Below are positions 23,100-36,240 of a stretch of 64,000 nt of DNA, one piece after another (position 1 is the stretch's first letter; every line of letters begins with the position of its first letter). Origin of the DNA: Delphinus delphis (lineage: Eukaryota; Chordata; Mammalia; Artiodactyla; Delphinidae); the NCBI RefSeq assembly GCF_949987515.2, contig NC_082686.1, forward strand, positions 50,189,911 to 50,253,910, written 5' to 3'. The position numbers were made by a program, and so were the translations under genes. Below the pieces are notes generated by a model that was not told the DNA's origin, made no database searches, and saw only the letters and a program-made list of their open reading frames with translations.

Positions 23100-23260
23100 A
23101 TAATTTTACATATATGATCAGTGTGATCATCACAAGAGCTCCTTGAGAAAGGCAGAAGAATTATCATTATTTGACAGAGGAAAACAAGAGATGATTCAAT
23201 GGTATTCTGGATTACATGTGATTCAAAAATGACAGATCATTGCTAAAAAGCCAGTTTCAG
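23100..23260 (-). mobile_element. MIR-like fragment
   Basis: CATCACAAGAGCTCCTTGAGAAAGGCAG, TTATCATTATTTGACAGAGGAAAAC resembles the core of a MIR SINE in reverse. Strongly diverged. Confidence 0.35.
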
Positions 23261-24549
23261 CACAGAGTAACTCTTCAGTCATTGACTCTAGTTTGACAAG
23301 AATTAAATGCAAAGTTTAACATTCAATTAAAATTGAATTAATAAACTCACTAACCCCAATTTCCTTTATTTGAAGAGAATTTAAAGAAATCACAGGCACT
23401 CACTGGATCTATGGAATGGAATAATAATAATGCAAAGAAAAAATACACACAAAAAAACAGTGCAATACTGTATCTAGACATGAAATCATTTTTCTTGTCA
23501 ATTCTATCCTATCTTCAGTAATTTCAGTTACCTTTACTTATGAGTTGGCTGACATCATATCAGTCAACACAAAAATCTTTATAGAACCTGGTGGACCTGT
23601 CAGTATTGGTAGTCCTGACTGGGAATGCCATGGGGGGAGGCTTCACAGGGTCAGTAACCTCTGATAGGCTGTAGAGGGATTAGCATGAATCCACATAGTG
23701 GGTCAGGAGAAAATATCATACAAACAAATATGTATGTGGACATATGTTTTATATGTCAAAAATATATTTAGTTTTTATAGTCTACTTGTTTTTTTCATGG
23801 AGTATATGATGAGTATTTTGCTGTAACCTTAAATGTTCATTGAATATATATTGTTTTAATGCTCTGAGAGAGAGATGCTCAGAGAGGTTAAATATCTTGA
23901 TCAGATCACACTGTTTAATAATTATGTATTAATATACATATATATGCATTATATTATTTTCATAAATATTATTAGATTTTGGATGCCACTGCATTCATGT
24001 TGTTCTTCACAATGTCGAAGACACCCCAACCAGAGCAAATAAAGGATAAAGACAGTTAACTGGGTTATTCAGCCACTTATTGTGCAAGATTTGTAAATCT
24101 ATACCTGTTTATTGTAATCACTTTTGAGAAAAACACATTAAGATCAACCACACTGTTTCTTTTGTTATATTATTCCTCCTTTAGAAGATGTTACAATAGG
24201 TCCACTAATAAGAAATTATTCTCCTTTTCTATTTAAATAACATTTTTAAAGTATTATTCAATGGTAAATGTTATTTGAATCATAAAGGGTCAGAGAGTAA
24301 TGATTATCTCAATGAATTCATTTAGAACCAAATTAGCAATTGGAAGAAACTGAAAAGTCTATATTTGTCTCCAACACATCTTGAGGACTGTATTTTTTAA
24401 GAAATGTATGATAGGAAAATGTGCACCACTCTCTGAGTCTGCTTTAGTTACCTTGTTTAGTCGGAGTTTTACCCACAGGATGACTGTCATCCTTCAGTGT
24501 ATAATTCTGCTTCTTTGAAACAGAAGCTGTGTGAGTTTATCTTGTTCTT
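23261..24549. other. Unique AT-rich stretch
   Basis: No gene, named repeat or RNA was seen. Confidence 0.5.
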
Positions 24550-24564
24550 TCAAGAGCTAGTTTA

Positions 24565-25602
24565 TTTATTTATTTACTTATTTACTTATTTATTTTTAAT
24601 GTTTTTATTGGAGTATAATTGTTTATAATGTTGTGTTAGTTTCTGCTTTACAACATAGTGAATCAGGAATACATTTACATATCTCCCCATATCTCCTCCC
24701 TCTTGTGTCTCCCTCCCACCCTCCCTATCCCACCCCTCTAGGTGGTCACAAAGCACTGAGCTGATCTCCCTGTGCTATGCGGCTTCTTCCCACTAGCTAT
24801 CTATTTTACATTTGGTAGTATATATAAGTCCATGTCACTCTCTCACTTCCTACCAGCTTACCCTTCCCCTTCCCCATGTCCTCAAGTCCGTTCTGTATGT
24901 CTGCGTCTTTATTCCTGTCCTGCCCTAGGTTTTTCAGAACCATTTTTTTTTTTAGATTCCATATATATGTGTTAGCATACAGTATTTGTTTTTCTCTTTC
25001 TGACTTACTTCACTCTGTATGACACACTCTAGGTCCATCCACCTCACTACAAATAACTCAATTTCATTTCTTTTTATAGCTGAGTAATATTCCATTGTAT
25101 ATATGTGCCACATCTTCTTTATCCATTCATCTGTCAATGGACACTTAGGTTGCTTCCATGTCCTGGCTGTTGTGAATAGTGCACACTTAGGTTGCTTCCA
25201 TGTCCTGGCTGTTGTAAATAGTGCTGCAATGAACATTTTGGTACATGACTCTTTTTAAATTATTGTTTTCTCAGGGTATATGCCCAGTAGTGGGATTGCT
25301 GGGTCATATGGTAGTTCTATTTTTAGTTTTATAAGGAACCTCCATACTGTTCTCCATAGTGGCTGTATCAAGTTACATTCCCACTAACAGTGCAAGACTG
25401 TTTCCTTTTCTCCACACCCTCTTCAGCATTTATTGTTTGTAGATTTTTTGATGCTGGCCATGATGACTGGTGTGAGGTGATACATCATTGTAGTTTTGAT
25501 TTGCATTTCTCTAATGATTAGTGATGTTGAGCATCCTTTCATGTGTTTGTTGGCAATCTGTATATCTTCTTTGGAGAAATGTCTATTTAGGTCTTCTGCC
25601 CA
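24565..25602 (-). mobile_element. 5'-truncated L1, reverse orientation, with 15-bp target-site duplication
   Basis: A (TTTA)n tail read in reverse is followed by TTTTTATTGGAGTATAATTG and the same 3'UTR and ORF2 end as the copies at 21.1 and 61 kb, up to GTCTTCTGCCCA. TCAAGAGCTAGTTTA is present exactly at 24550-24564 and 25603-25617. Within ORF2 a 42-bp unit is duplicated in tandem (25141-25182 and 25183-25224). Confidence 0.96.
24952..25236 (-). pseudogene. L1 ORF2 C-terminal fragment with an in-frame duplication
   Basis: The 94-codon minus-strand frame holds TMEYYSAIKRNEIELFVVRW and ends HIYGI, the natural C-terminus of L1 ORF2. The block ALFTTARTWKQPKC appears twice because of the 42-bp (14-codon) tandem duplication, which keeps the frame. 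It is a dead copy. Confidence 0.92.
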
Positions 25603-25617
25603 TCAAGAGCTAGTTTA

Positions 25618-26462
25618 CTTATTAGGGTTCACGCTGTGCTTCCTGCCCGACCATCTCAACAGTGCGTATTAGATGATAGCATTGTGAAGGTTGCTGAAAT
25701 GATCAATGAGTTGTCTTTCTCAGTACTAGGCTAACTGCAGCTTGTGAGAAATATACAAGACCTGGGGTAGTGGCAAGTGGGAAAGCAGAAGGAGAGCTGG
25801 AAAAAGTAAAGGAAAAAGGGATGAAGGAGGACAAAAGGGAGGGTAGCTGGCACACATCCCATATCCCAGTGTTTACAGGAACATGTTTCAGTGATCTATG
25901 TCTGCTCTGTTTAACAGCATGGGTACAATTCTGCCCTTGAAACACAGATCAAGTTACTATGTCAATCTGTTCTCTTCCCTGTCAGATGTTTCACTGATTC
26001 TGATTTCTGTGGACTGTTTAAGTTGTTCTAGACTAAGTTAGTTCAGGCCTTTCTTCTGATTAATGAAGTGGAAATGGTTAAGATTTTTTTCTTGAGTGAG
26101 TGATGCTGGAAACAGTTTTGCTGTAATGACTGCTGTCACTTAATGCCTCAATATATGCCCACTTTTCTCCCACCTTCTTTTTCAAGTTTGAATTTGTGCT
26201 ATGAGATATTAACAATGCCTACACTTATAGGTATTAATTATTCCAATGTGACCACAAGAGCTGAGCTAACCATTTATAGATTTAAACAATGACATAGCTT
26301 AGGATAATTTAACTTGAATAATACTCTCTGGAAAAAAAATAAGTGCTATTTTATAGCAATCCTTTTTCTTGAAAATTGAGATTTTTCAGTAAGCTCATTA
26401 ATGAAATGTCTTAGTTTTATCTCTGCTTTCCTTTACATCAGCTTTCAGAAAAATAAATCATT
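25618..26462. other. Unique stretch
   Basis: No gene, named repeat or RNA was seen. The minus-strand frame at 25703-25945 has no recognisable domain. Confidence 0.5.
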
Positions 26463-26630
26463 TGATGTAGTAGAAAGAGCCAGAAGCTAAGAAACTTGGG
26501 TCTGGTCACCATAATGGTAGCTAATTGCATGCCTCTAGGCTAGTTCTTACTCTCTGAGCTATTGCACTTTGGAGCTAGACTAACTCATCTTCAGGGTCCC
26601 TTTCAGCTTTTAAATTTTAAGATTATAAAG
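26463..26630 (+). mobile_element. MIR-type SINE relic
   Basis: GTAGTAGAAAGAGCCAGAAGC, ACTTGGGTCTGG, CATCTTCAGGGTCCCTTTCAGC and TTTTAAGATTATAAAG follow the MIR3-like layout in sense. Confidence 0.55.
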
Positions 26631-26689
26631 TGTTATTTCTTGCACTTTTCTCTAAAAATGTGGGCTGTTACTAAGTGGTAATATAAAAA

Positions 26690-26885
26690 CAGACAGAAGC
26701 ATAATATATTGAATAGAGTACCAAATAAGGAACTTGTTAGAAGTGATTTTAGGTCCAGCTTATTTACCAACTGGCTGCAGGATGGTGAATGAGTCATTTA
26801 AACTTTTCATCCTCATCTATAAAATGAAGATATTAATTTCAGAACTTTGTGGCTAGAGTTAAATAAGATGCTTTAGAAACAAACA
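26690..26885 (+). mobile_element. MIR-type SINE relic
   Basis: TTTAGGTCCAGCTTATTTACCAACTGGCTGCAGGATGGTGAATGAGTCA (shown in part of the element) followed by CATCCTCATCTATAAAATGAAGATATTAA matches the MIR core and 3' part. Confidence 0.6.
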
Positions 26886-27424
26886 AAACACTCCATGAAG
26901 CAAAGCCCTCTGGAGCTGAAAGCTATTGATTACTTGTTCAGTAAAGGACTTATCTTAAAATTTCACTTGAATCCTACTTCTGTGTAAAATTATAAATCAC
27001 ATGTACAAGCACACATTTTTCTCCAAGTGTTACATTTTCTGTTAATCTTATTGTAGGATGACTTTTGCCTCCATGCTTTAGATTTCCCAGAGATGGACTA
27101 TTTTTTTCCATTATACTTTTATGTGTTCTGGCCTCATAATTTTATTTACAGTTCCCTAAAAATGTCTTCCTCTTCCTCTCCTCCAGATTGCTCTCATTGC
27201 TACTCCTTCTATCTCTAATGCCCTCTTTTCCCTTGGTCTACTCCACCAGTTTCCACATTACAGAATTACATTCAGTTTTGAATTAACACCTGCTTTTTCC
27301 ATGGTGCCTTTAATTGCTATCCAGTTAATTGTGATATATGGCCTCTTTGAACTCCAGTAACTTTTGAGAATTATATTTCTTCACAGCATTTCATACTTTA
27401 TGTTGTATTTGTTAGATTTTTAAA
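26886..27424. other. Unique stretch
   Basis: No gene, named repeat or RNA was seen. Confidence 0.5.
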
Positions 27425-27735
27425 TTATTTTTTATTGGAGTATAGTTGCTTTACAATGTTGTGTTAGCTTCTACTGCACAGCAAAATGAATCAGCCATAC
27501 TTATACGTATATCCCCTCCCTTTGGGTTTTCCTTCCCTTTTAGGACACCACAGTGCATTAAGTAGAGTTCCCTGTGCTCTACAGTATGTTCCCATTAGTT
27601 GTCTATTTTATACATAGTATCAATAGTGTATATATGTCAATCCCAATCTCCCAGTTCCTCCTACCCCACCACTTTCCCCCTTGGTATCCATACATTTGTT
27701 CTCCATGTCTGTGTAGCATACTATTATATATGTAT
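27425..27735 (-). mobile_element. Short L1 3' end, reverse orientation
   Basis: TTTTTTATTGGAGTATAGTTGC, AGCAAAATGAATCAGCCATAC and CATGTCTGTGTAGCA are the L1 3'UTR in reverse. The element stops after about 310 bp, so it is only a 3'UTR piece. Its end passes into an AT-rich (TATATG) run. Confidence 0.88.
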
Positions 27736-28921
27736 GTGTACATTACATACTAATACATATATAAAGTGTACAATTACACTCTTCTGAACCATGCTTTTAA
27801 TCTTCTTATTTTGAAGCCATTTTAGAATATCAGTAAATAGCAAAAATAGTACAGTTTCCAGATATCATTTACTCATTTCTCCTAATGTTCACATTTTGCA
27901 TGATCATAGACAATCATAAAAGCTAAGATATTGAATTGGTATAGTAGTATTAACTAAACTACAGTTAATTTAGATTTTACCATTATTTTTATTGATACAT
28001 TTTTTCTATTTCAGGACTTATTCCAGGATTCCACATTACATTTGGTCATTATGTTGCTTTATTTATTCAATTATTTATTTATACCAGTATAGTATCATGA
28101 ATATTTTATTCTATGAGTTATATTCAACACCAATCTTATTTATTTTCAAGTTTAGCCATTGGGAAATCTTTCATATTGTTCCTATTACCTTTGGACGTGC
28201 CCCAATATTTTTTTGAGTTCTTCCTTATTTTCCGAAACCACAAAATTTCCAGGTTAATTTTGTGTTTTTCCTACCCCAGTTCTGGAATCAATCTTTTCTA
28301 CAAGGAGCCCTAATTCTTATTACAGGATATTGGTACTTAGAAACCAAGATCTGAGTGCTATGTGTGCTCATTGCCCCTGGTATGTCATTGCTTCTATGCC
28401 ATCTCAGTGAACAAGCTAGGAAATATATGTATGTTACTAGCATATGCACACACACAGATACACATATATATTTGTGTATATATGCATGTATATATTTAAA
28501 TGTATATATATTTAAAAGTCCAGTATTTAATAGCATCTATGATTCCAATACAGTACTGCCAGAGAGTTCATTTTAGCCTTCCCTCTTTCCTTATTTGTAA
28601 CTACTTTCTGCATTAGGAAGAAACCAAATGCAGAAAGGTTTTATTTATTTATTTTCTTATTTATTTTCTTATTTGTTCAACGCTAGCATATACAGAAAGC
28701 ATTTTAGAACTGTTGACCCTGATCCCTGTGAGAAACAAATTTACTAACTAGGATATATTTGTGTAGAGTTCTTTTACTCTTTAGCCTAATAGTAAAATAC
28801 TGTTTTCTAAGTTAGTTAGGTTAGCTCTCTTATTTCCTATCCCCTGTAGTTTGGCTATTATTGATTGGTAACAAAGTTAGAATTCATTGTTATAGTTTGT
28901 ATTCGGTTCTTCACTTTATCG
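27736..28921. other. AT-rich stretch with low-complexity runs
   Basis: A (CA)/(TA) mix lies at about 28445-28515 and a TTTATTTATTTTC run at 28635-28675. No gene or named repeat was seen. Confidence 0.5.
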
Positions 28922-28931
28922 TAGTTGATTT

Positions 28932-29080
28932 CTTAAATTTTATTTTATTTTTTATTTAATTTTATTTTTTGGCCATGCTGCACGGCTTGTGGGATCTTAG
29001 TTCCCTGACCAGGGATTGAACCCGTGCCCTCAGCAGTGAAAGTACGAAGTCCTAACCACTGGACCACTAGGGAATTCCCC
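28932..29080 (-). mobile_element. CHR-type SINE, short form, reverse orientation
   Basis: A T-rich left edge, TTTTTGGCCATGCTGCACGGCTTGTGGGATC, GACCAGGGATTGAACCCGTG and the end CCACTAGGGAATTCCCC are a tRNA-derived SINE read backwards. TAGTTGATTT flanks it at 28922-28931 and 29082-29091. Confidence 0.93.
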
Positions 29081-29091
29081 ATAGTTGATTT

Positions 29092-30035
29092 TTTTTAAAT
29101 GACAGATAGTAAAATTCACTCATTGTGGTGGACCATCTATGGGCTTTGACAGAAGCATGGAGTTCTGTATCCACGACCACAGTCACGATATAAACAGTTC
29201 TAACATGCCAAAAATTCCCTCATGCTGCCATTTGTAATCAGTCCCTCTTCTCATCCCTAACTGCTGGCAACCACTGATCTGATTTCAGTCCCTATAGTTT
29301 TGCCTTTTCTAGAAACTCATATAAATGGAATCATATAGTATGTAGCCTATAAGTCTAGCTTCTTTCACTTCTCAAAACGCCTTTAAGATTCACACATGTT
29401 GCTGCATTCAACAGTTTGTTCCTTTTTATTGTTGAGTAGTATTACCTTGTATGGACTTATCATACTTGACTTCTCTTTATGAAGTTGTTTCCATTTCAGA
29501 GCCATTGTGAAAAAAAATCTGCTATAAACATTCACATTTTTTTGTGTTTACTTAAGTTTTCATTTCTCTTGAGTAAATAGCTAGCAGTGAGATTGCTGAG
29601 TCCTAGGGTATATGTTTGTTTAAGTTTTTAAGAAACTAAAGAACTGTTTTTCAAAGTTCCTGTACTATTCTGCATTCTGACCAGCAATGCATGAGTTTTA
29701 GCTGGTCCACATTCTTGCCAGCTTTTGGTATTTTAACTTTCTTTGATACTAGTAATTATAATTAATGCATAGTGGTATCATATTGTGGTTTCAATTTGCA
29801 TTTCCCTGAATAATGATATTTAGCATTTTTCATATGGTTATTTTCCATTTCATATATCATCTTTGGTAAAATGTCTGTTCTGATATTTTCCCCATTTTAT
29901 TTATTTTTTCTTATTTTAGACTTATTTTTCTTACTGTTATTTTGAGAATTCTTTATATAATTTGGATCCAGTTTTCTTGTGAGAAATGTCATTTGTAAAT
30001 GTTTTTTCCTGTTGCTAGTCCTTTCATTATCTTAA
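29092..30035 (-). mobile_element. Old L1M, reverse orientation
   Basis: GTAAAATTCACTCATTG, CTGCTGGCAACCACTGATCTG, CTAGAAACTCATATAAATGGAATCATATAG and TGTGGTTTCAATTTGCATTTCCCTG follow an L1M 3'UTR and ORF2 end in reverse. All frames are decayed. Confidence 0.75.
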
Positions 30036-30754
30036 CCATGAATTGTGTATGCAAGAAAGCCGATAAGACAATACTCCTAAGTCCTGTTGAAGTAGGGTGT
30101 GTACAGAATGAGGGAATGTGTTGCTAAATCCCCAATGATATGTGTGTGGACATATCATATGTGTGTGTATATACATGTTTATGGCAGGAGAGTGGTTCAG
30201 TGGCTCTCTAAAGTCACAAAAGTTCTTCACCAAAGGAAAAAGTCAACTGTAAACATCAGCAAGATCAAGCTTCAGACAGTACCGGTCAAGTAAGAGTTGT
30301 CCTGGTAACCTCTCTTCCTTCCTGACCCTTCAGCCGAGGCTCCTGAATGGGGAAGGAAGTAGGGAAAAGAAGGGATGACCCAACTCTAATCCCTTACCAG
30401 TGAACAGGCAGTGCACCAGCAGCCTTCCCTGGAGTTAAGATAACTTTGTATTAAGCAAGAAAACATGGCTATTAGATGAGACTCAACATCTAAGTGTCAA
30501 ACCATAAGTGTGCTTTTTTTTCTGTAAGTTACCATAGAAATATTTACAATCTGTGCATGATTAGAAAGTTAATGGAACCATCTAAGTTTCAAGCAGGGAA
30601 GGGGGAATAAATGAATAAACTATAAAGAGACAGTGGGAGGCAAAATGACTTGCTTTGTGAATATAGGTCATGATTCCTCAATGTTCAGTGTAACTAGTAA
30701 AATTTCTAGAAAGAGTATCACATTCTGTTTTATGTGCACCTTTGTTAGGATGTA
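30036..30754. other. Unique stretch
   Basis: No gene, named repeat or RNA was seen. Confidence 0.5.
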
Positions 30755-31840
30755 CCGTAATTGATTTTACCCCCACTCTGAGGACATTTAGATTATTTCT
30801 AACCTTTATTTGTTACAAGTAATTCTAAATGGTTAACCTCATATGTATGTGATTTTAGAGGAGTCTATCTGCAGGAAATATTCTTATATATGAAATTGCT
30901 GAGGTAGGCATTGCCAAAATGCTCTCTAAAATTTTGTGGCAATTTGCATTTCCATCATCAATGTGCCCACTTTCCCATATCTTACAATGAACTATTGAAA
31001 TGTGTTCATTTTTGCCAGTCTGATAAGTTTTTAAAAGGCAGTTTTGTAATTTAGTTAACCTCACTCTCATTTTGAGGGAATTAAAATCTTTTAACTACGA
31101 GCAATTATATGTTTTCCAGTGAAATATTATTCTATTACTTCTCTTTACATATGTTCCTTACAGTCTTGTTCTTATTAATTTTTATTAGCTCTTTATATAT
31201 TAGAGAATTCAGTCCTTTGATGCATGAGTGGCAAATATTTTCCCACTATGTTATTTGTAGTTTGATTTTGTGCTTTACGTTTTTTAGTTTTTATATAATT
31301 GAGTTTATCAATCTATTATGTATAATGTCTCTGGATTCCGGCCATAATTAGAAAAACCTCTTTAATATGTATGTATATATGTATTGATGTAGATACATAT
31401 AAATGTATATAATTCATAATTTTGTCTAATACTTTAATGTTTTTATTATTTACATTTAAATTTTAGATTCACTTAAATTTTGTGTTTCCTAGTATGAAAT
31501 ATATCTGCCTTTATTTTTTCAACTATCTGTTCTCTTTCCCCAAACTATTTCACATATTGATTTTAAATGAATTTAATTTTGAATTCATTTATCATATGTT
31601 ACATTCCCAAATATATTTAGGTGACTTCTAATCTTCCTTGTCTACTCTTAAATCTATATCTTTATGTATTAGCATTGTACTATATTAATTACTGTTTACT
31701 TTATAATATAAAACTCCATTTATACATATAATTTTTAAAGAAAAATCTGGTCAGGTTAGTACAGCTTTTTGATCCTATCCATTATTCTTATTTTCAGAAT
31801 TTCACAGATAGTTCTTGCTTCTTTATATTAGGTTTTGAGC
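30755..31840 (-). mobile_element. Old L1ME/HAL1-like element, reverse orientation
   Basis: ATTGCCAAAATGCTCTCTAAAATTTTGTGGCAATTTGCATTTCC (part), GCTCTTTATATATTAGAGAATTC, ATTTTCCCACTATGTTATTTGTAG and AGTTTTTATATAATTGAGTTTATC follow old L1 ORF2 in reverse. It covers the same ORF2 part as the element at 29092-30035, so it is a separate insertion. The part beyond 31430 is less certain. Confidence 0.6.
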
Positions 31841-34800
31841 TATTAAAGTCAGGAGCTGAGACTTAAAACATTTATGTTTAATGCATAGCATATTGCCTAA
31901 TGCCTAAAATATTGTAAGTAAATCATTGAACATTTGTTGAACTGAATTGTAATTACTTATTTTAAAATCATAGCACCACAAAACTGGTCTTTTATCTAGG
32001 GAAGTAGATGAGGAATATCAATTTGAAAATTTTGTCCAGATAACATGCAACTGCCAAGCAAGAAAGAAGTGAAGGCATGAAACAACAGAAACCCACAGCA
32101 CTTGTGGTAATTTTAATGATGGGAGGGGCAATTACAACATTTCTGGAGAAAAAAGTTTGTTGAATTAATATAATAGTCTGAAACTCACACAGTACCTTAC
32201 TAGTAAACTAACAATAAGCGTTATATCCTATTATATCACTTGTCAAGGATAGACTCTAAAAGATATCCATTGTTTTGCTGAACATGCAAACATTTCCCCT
32301 TTTCCTCATAACAGGATTCTCATTTACCTTTAAGAATCCTCTTTTCCATGGTTCTTTTAGACCTGATTTGAACCCTAGTTCCAGAGTTGAGTATAAAATC
32401 CAGGCTTTGTTAATCAAATCCTTACCCCTGCCTACAGTGGGCGGTTATTAATGTACTTGACTCAAGGTGGGTCATTCAGAGAAATATTTGTCTCTATCAC
32501 ATATATACTGTGAGAATGTAGGACTGGAGTGCTGGGGGTCCATCATATTGCAATAAGTTGTCTGAAAATGAAAGCAAAGCACAAAGAAGAATAAATCAGC
32601 CCAGTGGGAGAGATTACTGTTCCAGATGTCATCATTTAAACCCCTGGATCCAGCTGTGAGTTAAGTCTTCATTTAGGTATTCCAATAATGTCAGTAAAAA
32701 AAAGACAAGTTTGTACGACTTGAATTTCTTTCATTTGCAACTGAACACCTTAACTAATACACACCATTCCTAGGATCATATTTGAAATAGTTCTCAAGCC
32801 ATTTTGTTCACGCAGGATTGTGTGTTTATGTGTATGTGTTTGGGTATGTTTTCTTTATGAAGCAGATTGTATTTTTCCTAAAAACTCAATAGAGTACTCT
32901 GAACATCCTGGCAGTATTACTTGCTTCTGATGGAGTTATGCAAGATACTTGCCTACATCACTTATTTTAGAAGTATGTATAGGTTTTCCTTTTTTCCCCC
33001 ATGGATTTACATAAGGCTTTCTTATCCATTACAGGGATTTGAAGAAACATAAAGCTGACAATTCACACCTTAAAATTCAGCGCTGTGAAACATCCCTTTT
33101 TGAAGTCAATTCTCCAGTTGAGCAGAGAATAATCCTAAAATATTTAAAGATTTTTTAAAGTCTCCAGAAAAAAAATATGTATATAGCAACAGCATTGGGG
33201 GAAGTATATAAAGTAGATAATTTTTCAATCTTTTATATAGAAACTATTCCTACTACCTTTGGTCTGTTAGTTGATCTTTCATGCCTGGCAACATGATGAA
33301 AGTCTAGAGTAACTAAAAAAAAAAAGGAAAGAAAGAAAGAAATCAAAGTGGAACTGTACCAAAGATGCTGGCAAAAGACCAGTGTTTGGTGTCTTAAAAC
33401 TTGACAGCAGTTAAGAGTAGTACCCTATGGCTTATGGTGGCACGCGTTTTACGTGTGCTGGTGGTCAGAGATTTCTCAGACTTGTTTTACTGTGTTTACT
33501 ATGGAGAACTAGTTATGCCAGACATGTGATTTGTAGGCTGCATAAAAGGAATGGCAAAAAAAAGAAAACTATGGGCACTTACTAATTTCCAAAAATGCAT
33601 ACAAGATATGCAATTGCAAATATGTGTTAAAACAACCATATTAGTTCTTATTTCTGAATCATGAAAATTGCTTTCCTGTGACTCGGCCTTGGTGCTCTTG
33701 CTCTCCAGAGAAACTATTAGTCCCTGTGACAAAGACAGACAACATCTGCCATGTTCTTTGAGCCAGTAAAAACAGCCATTTAAAGAAAAAAGGAAATGAA
33801 AAATAATGAGCAATGATGATTGTTTTTTTCCTCCATTATCTTTTGTTTTAAATTTAATTCTCTTTTTGTCTCAGGAATGTTGTTTGCACTATGAAGTAAT
33901 CCATTCTATGTCATCAAATGACAAGGGTGCACCTGCTAGCTATCATAGTGAGACAGGAAAGATCCACACCCCACATCAAGTGTTCTCTGACAGGCACAGC
34001 ATCAAATCATTATTTTATCTCAGACCTGCTTCACCAAAGAAGTGATTGTGTGGTTCTGTTTTTGAAAAGTATATGTTTGGTGTGCTTTAGAATTTTTGTA
34101 TATGCTATTGACCCCTGAAAGCTTACCTAAGATAAATTTATATTATATGTTAAAGGTTCCTAAAAAGTCAGTATTTTCACAGGATGCTCCATAGACTATT
34201 TTATTAATTTTCACTCTCTAATACATTATATTGTGTTTATGGAGATTTAAAGAATAAAAATATCACAAATGAGAAAACTACAGAATTGAAAGTGGGATAC
34301 CTTTTCTGTTTTAATTTCTTGTACTACCCAGGGTGGGAGCACTTTAATAATGAAAGCATATAGGAGTAAGTTGGAATTAAATGGCAAAAGAATAATAAGA
34401 GCTCCCATCTATGTAAAACATTAGAGCATCCTGTACAGTAGAACTTTCTGTCTGTTCCATATCAATATGGTCCTGAGAAATTGTCCCTGGGAAAGGTGTG
34501 ATCACAAGAATAAGGAGTCCTTGTTTACAGATATGCTTGCATACTTCTTTGTCTCATTTCCTCAGCTCACCCCATTTTCAGTTATTACTCACATTTATAA
34601 AGAAAAGGTTCATGAAGACTTTCTAAATATTCCAGTTCTGGTAAAAACATGACCCTGACTAAACTAGTAAAAGATCCACCCTCTATGAGTAATCTCTTTA
34701 ATAAGGTTTTTTCATTGTGCTGGCACAGTGACTAATACTGACTTCACGGATTTATCAATATGCCTAATAGGAATACAAGGTAAGTAAGAGAGAGGGAGAC

Positions 34801-35228
34801 ATTTTGTTCCTGAGGAGATTCTTTCTCTAGTCTGCTACCAGCAAAGCAAAGGGGAGAATTAGATTGAATCATGATCATTTGGGAAGCTCCAAACAAATGA
34901 AAACAAACAAAAACCAAATCAACTAGAGTGTGTTACATAATTTACAGGTTGTGGGAAAAAATTTCTTTTTAACAAAGATAAAATTTGAAAAACTGTTAAA
35001 GGATTATGTTTATCTTATGTAATTATTGAGGAAAATGGGTACAAGTTGTGCAGAGAAAGAGATTTTGACTTAGACATCCTGCTAAAAATCTTTAGTTAAT
35101 GTTAAATATAAAAAGTAAATTCCTTGATAGAATTTTTCAGTTGCTGGATGAATCAACCTATAGAGAAATGCTACATGGATTCTTATATGAAATTGGTGGT
35201 TTCCTTCAATAATAAAAGGGCAAATTTC
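31841..35228. other. Mostly unique sequence, no gene recognised
   Basis: A short MIR/L2-like tail may lie at about 31870-31950 (AATCATTGAACATTTGTTGAACTGAATTG). The 104-codon minus-strand frame at 33499-33813 and short plus frames at 33806-34118 show no recognisable domain and no good splice context. A GAAA run lies at 33324-33346. Confidence 0.45.
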
Positions 35229-35335
35229 TAATATTTATTGACTGCTTACCATGTACAAAAACATCACTTACTCATTTTTTGTAAGTTAGCTCATTTGACC
35301 TTCACAAATCCTTGTTGTGGAAAGCAATTTACTGG
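35229..35335 (-). mobile_element. MIR fragment
   Basis: TAATATTTATTGACTGCTTACCATGTAC, GTTAGCTCATTTGACCTTCAC, AAATCCTTGTTGTGG is the 3' part of MIR in reverse. Confidence 0.6.
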
Positions 35336-36035
35336 AGAAGAGAATGAATAAAGATTGGGCAGAGGGAGATGTCACCACAAAGCTTGAGCCAACTCTCTAT
35401 GGACTCATACTGACGTTGGCCATTTAGATTCTCCTGATTCATGTTGCCCCATTGCCTCAAATATTATTACCCCCATGTGGATCAGTCACTGGGAAAGGGC
35501 TATCTCAGAAATGACTTTTGGGGTGGCAGCTTCCATCAGCTCAGGCAACTCCTGGTGGAGCTTCACAACTGGCACTTGAGGGAATATATCCCTCAGTCAT
35601 GAAATGGGCATCTGACCTTGGCTCACAGCATCCATGACACCAGTGCAATAGCTTAATATTCTACCAAAGTATTGCTAATCATGTCCTTTCCATGGGTTAT
35701 CTCAAAGTACACTTTTTCAGTGCCCCTTAGTTGAAAGAAACCCCTTTAAGTTAACACTATATGTCACTGATGGCTCATTCTTTATGGTGACATCATTTCA
35801 GGCTGTGTACAATAAGTGTCATAGCCTGAGGAGACTTGGTTAAATTTCATCATTTAACCAAGCCTCCTGTCACATACTCACTTAACAAATATCTATCAAC
35901 TCTAAGTACCAGGTCTTTTTCTAGGCACTGGAGAAAGAAGAAGAAAAAAAAGACATGGAAGATACGTTGATGATATTTCTTAAGCGAATGAGTGACAGGA
36001 TGGGGAAATAAATAACTAACGCTTCTACTTTTTTT
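35336..36035. other. Mostly unique stretch
   Basis: A short old repeat piece (TAACAAATATCTATCAACTC, CTTTTTCTAGGCACTGGAG) lies at about 35882-35932. Nothing else was recognised. Confidence 0.45.
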
Positions 36036-36240
36036 ATACTTACTATGAACCAGGCACAGTGCTAAATTCTTTGCATATATTAATGCTTTAAACTCTTGTA
36101 AGGTTGCTGTGAGACAGGCGCTACTAAAACTTAAGAAACTGGCACTGGTAGGTTATGGAACTTCTGGTAACCACCCAGAATACATGTTGCAGGTGGCATT
36201 CAGATTCTGTCTGCCTCTGAAGTCTGTTCTTTGATCTACT
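36036..36240 (-). mobile_element. MIR SINE relic
   Basis: TACTATGAACCAGGCACAGTGCTAAATTC, ATATTAATGCTTTAAACTC, GGTTGCTGTGAGACAGGCGCTACTA and GGTGGCATTCAGATTCTGTCTG trace a MIR in reverse over almost its full length. Confidence 0.75.

Noticed and set aside
25141..25224. Two adjacent 42-bp repeats as a possible CRISPR-like array
   Set aside because: There are only two units, no spacers, and they lie inside an L1 in a mammalian genome.
33499..33813. 104-codon minus-strand frame
   Set aside because: No domain, no splice context and no conserved motif; length within what chance allows.
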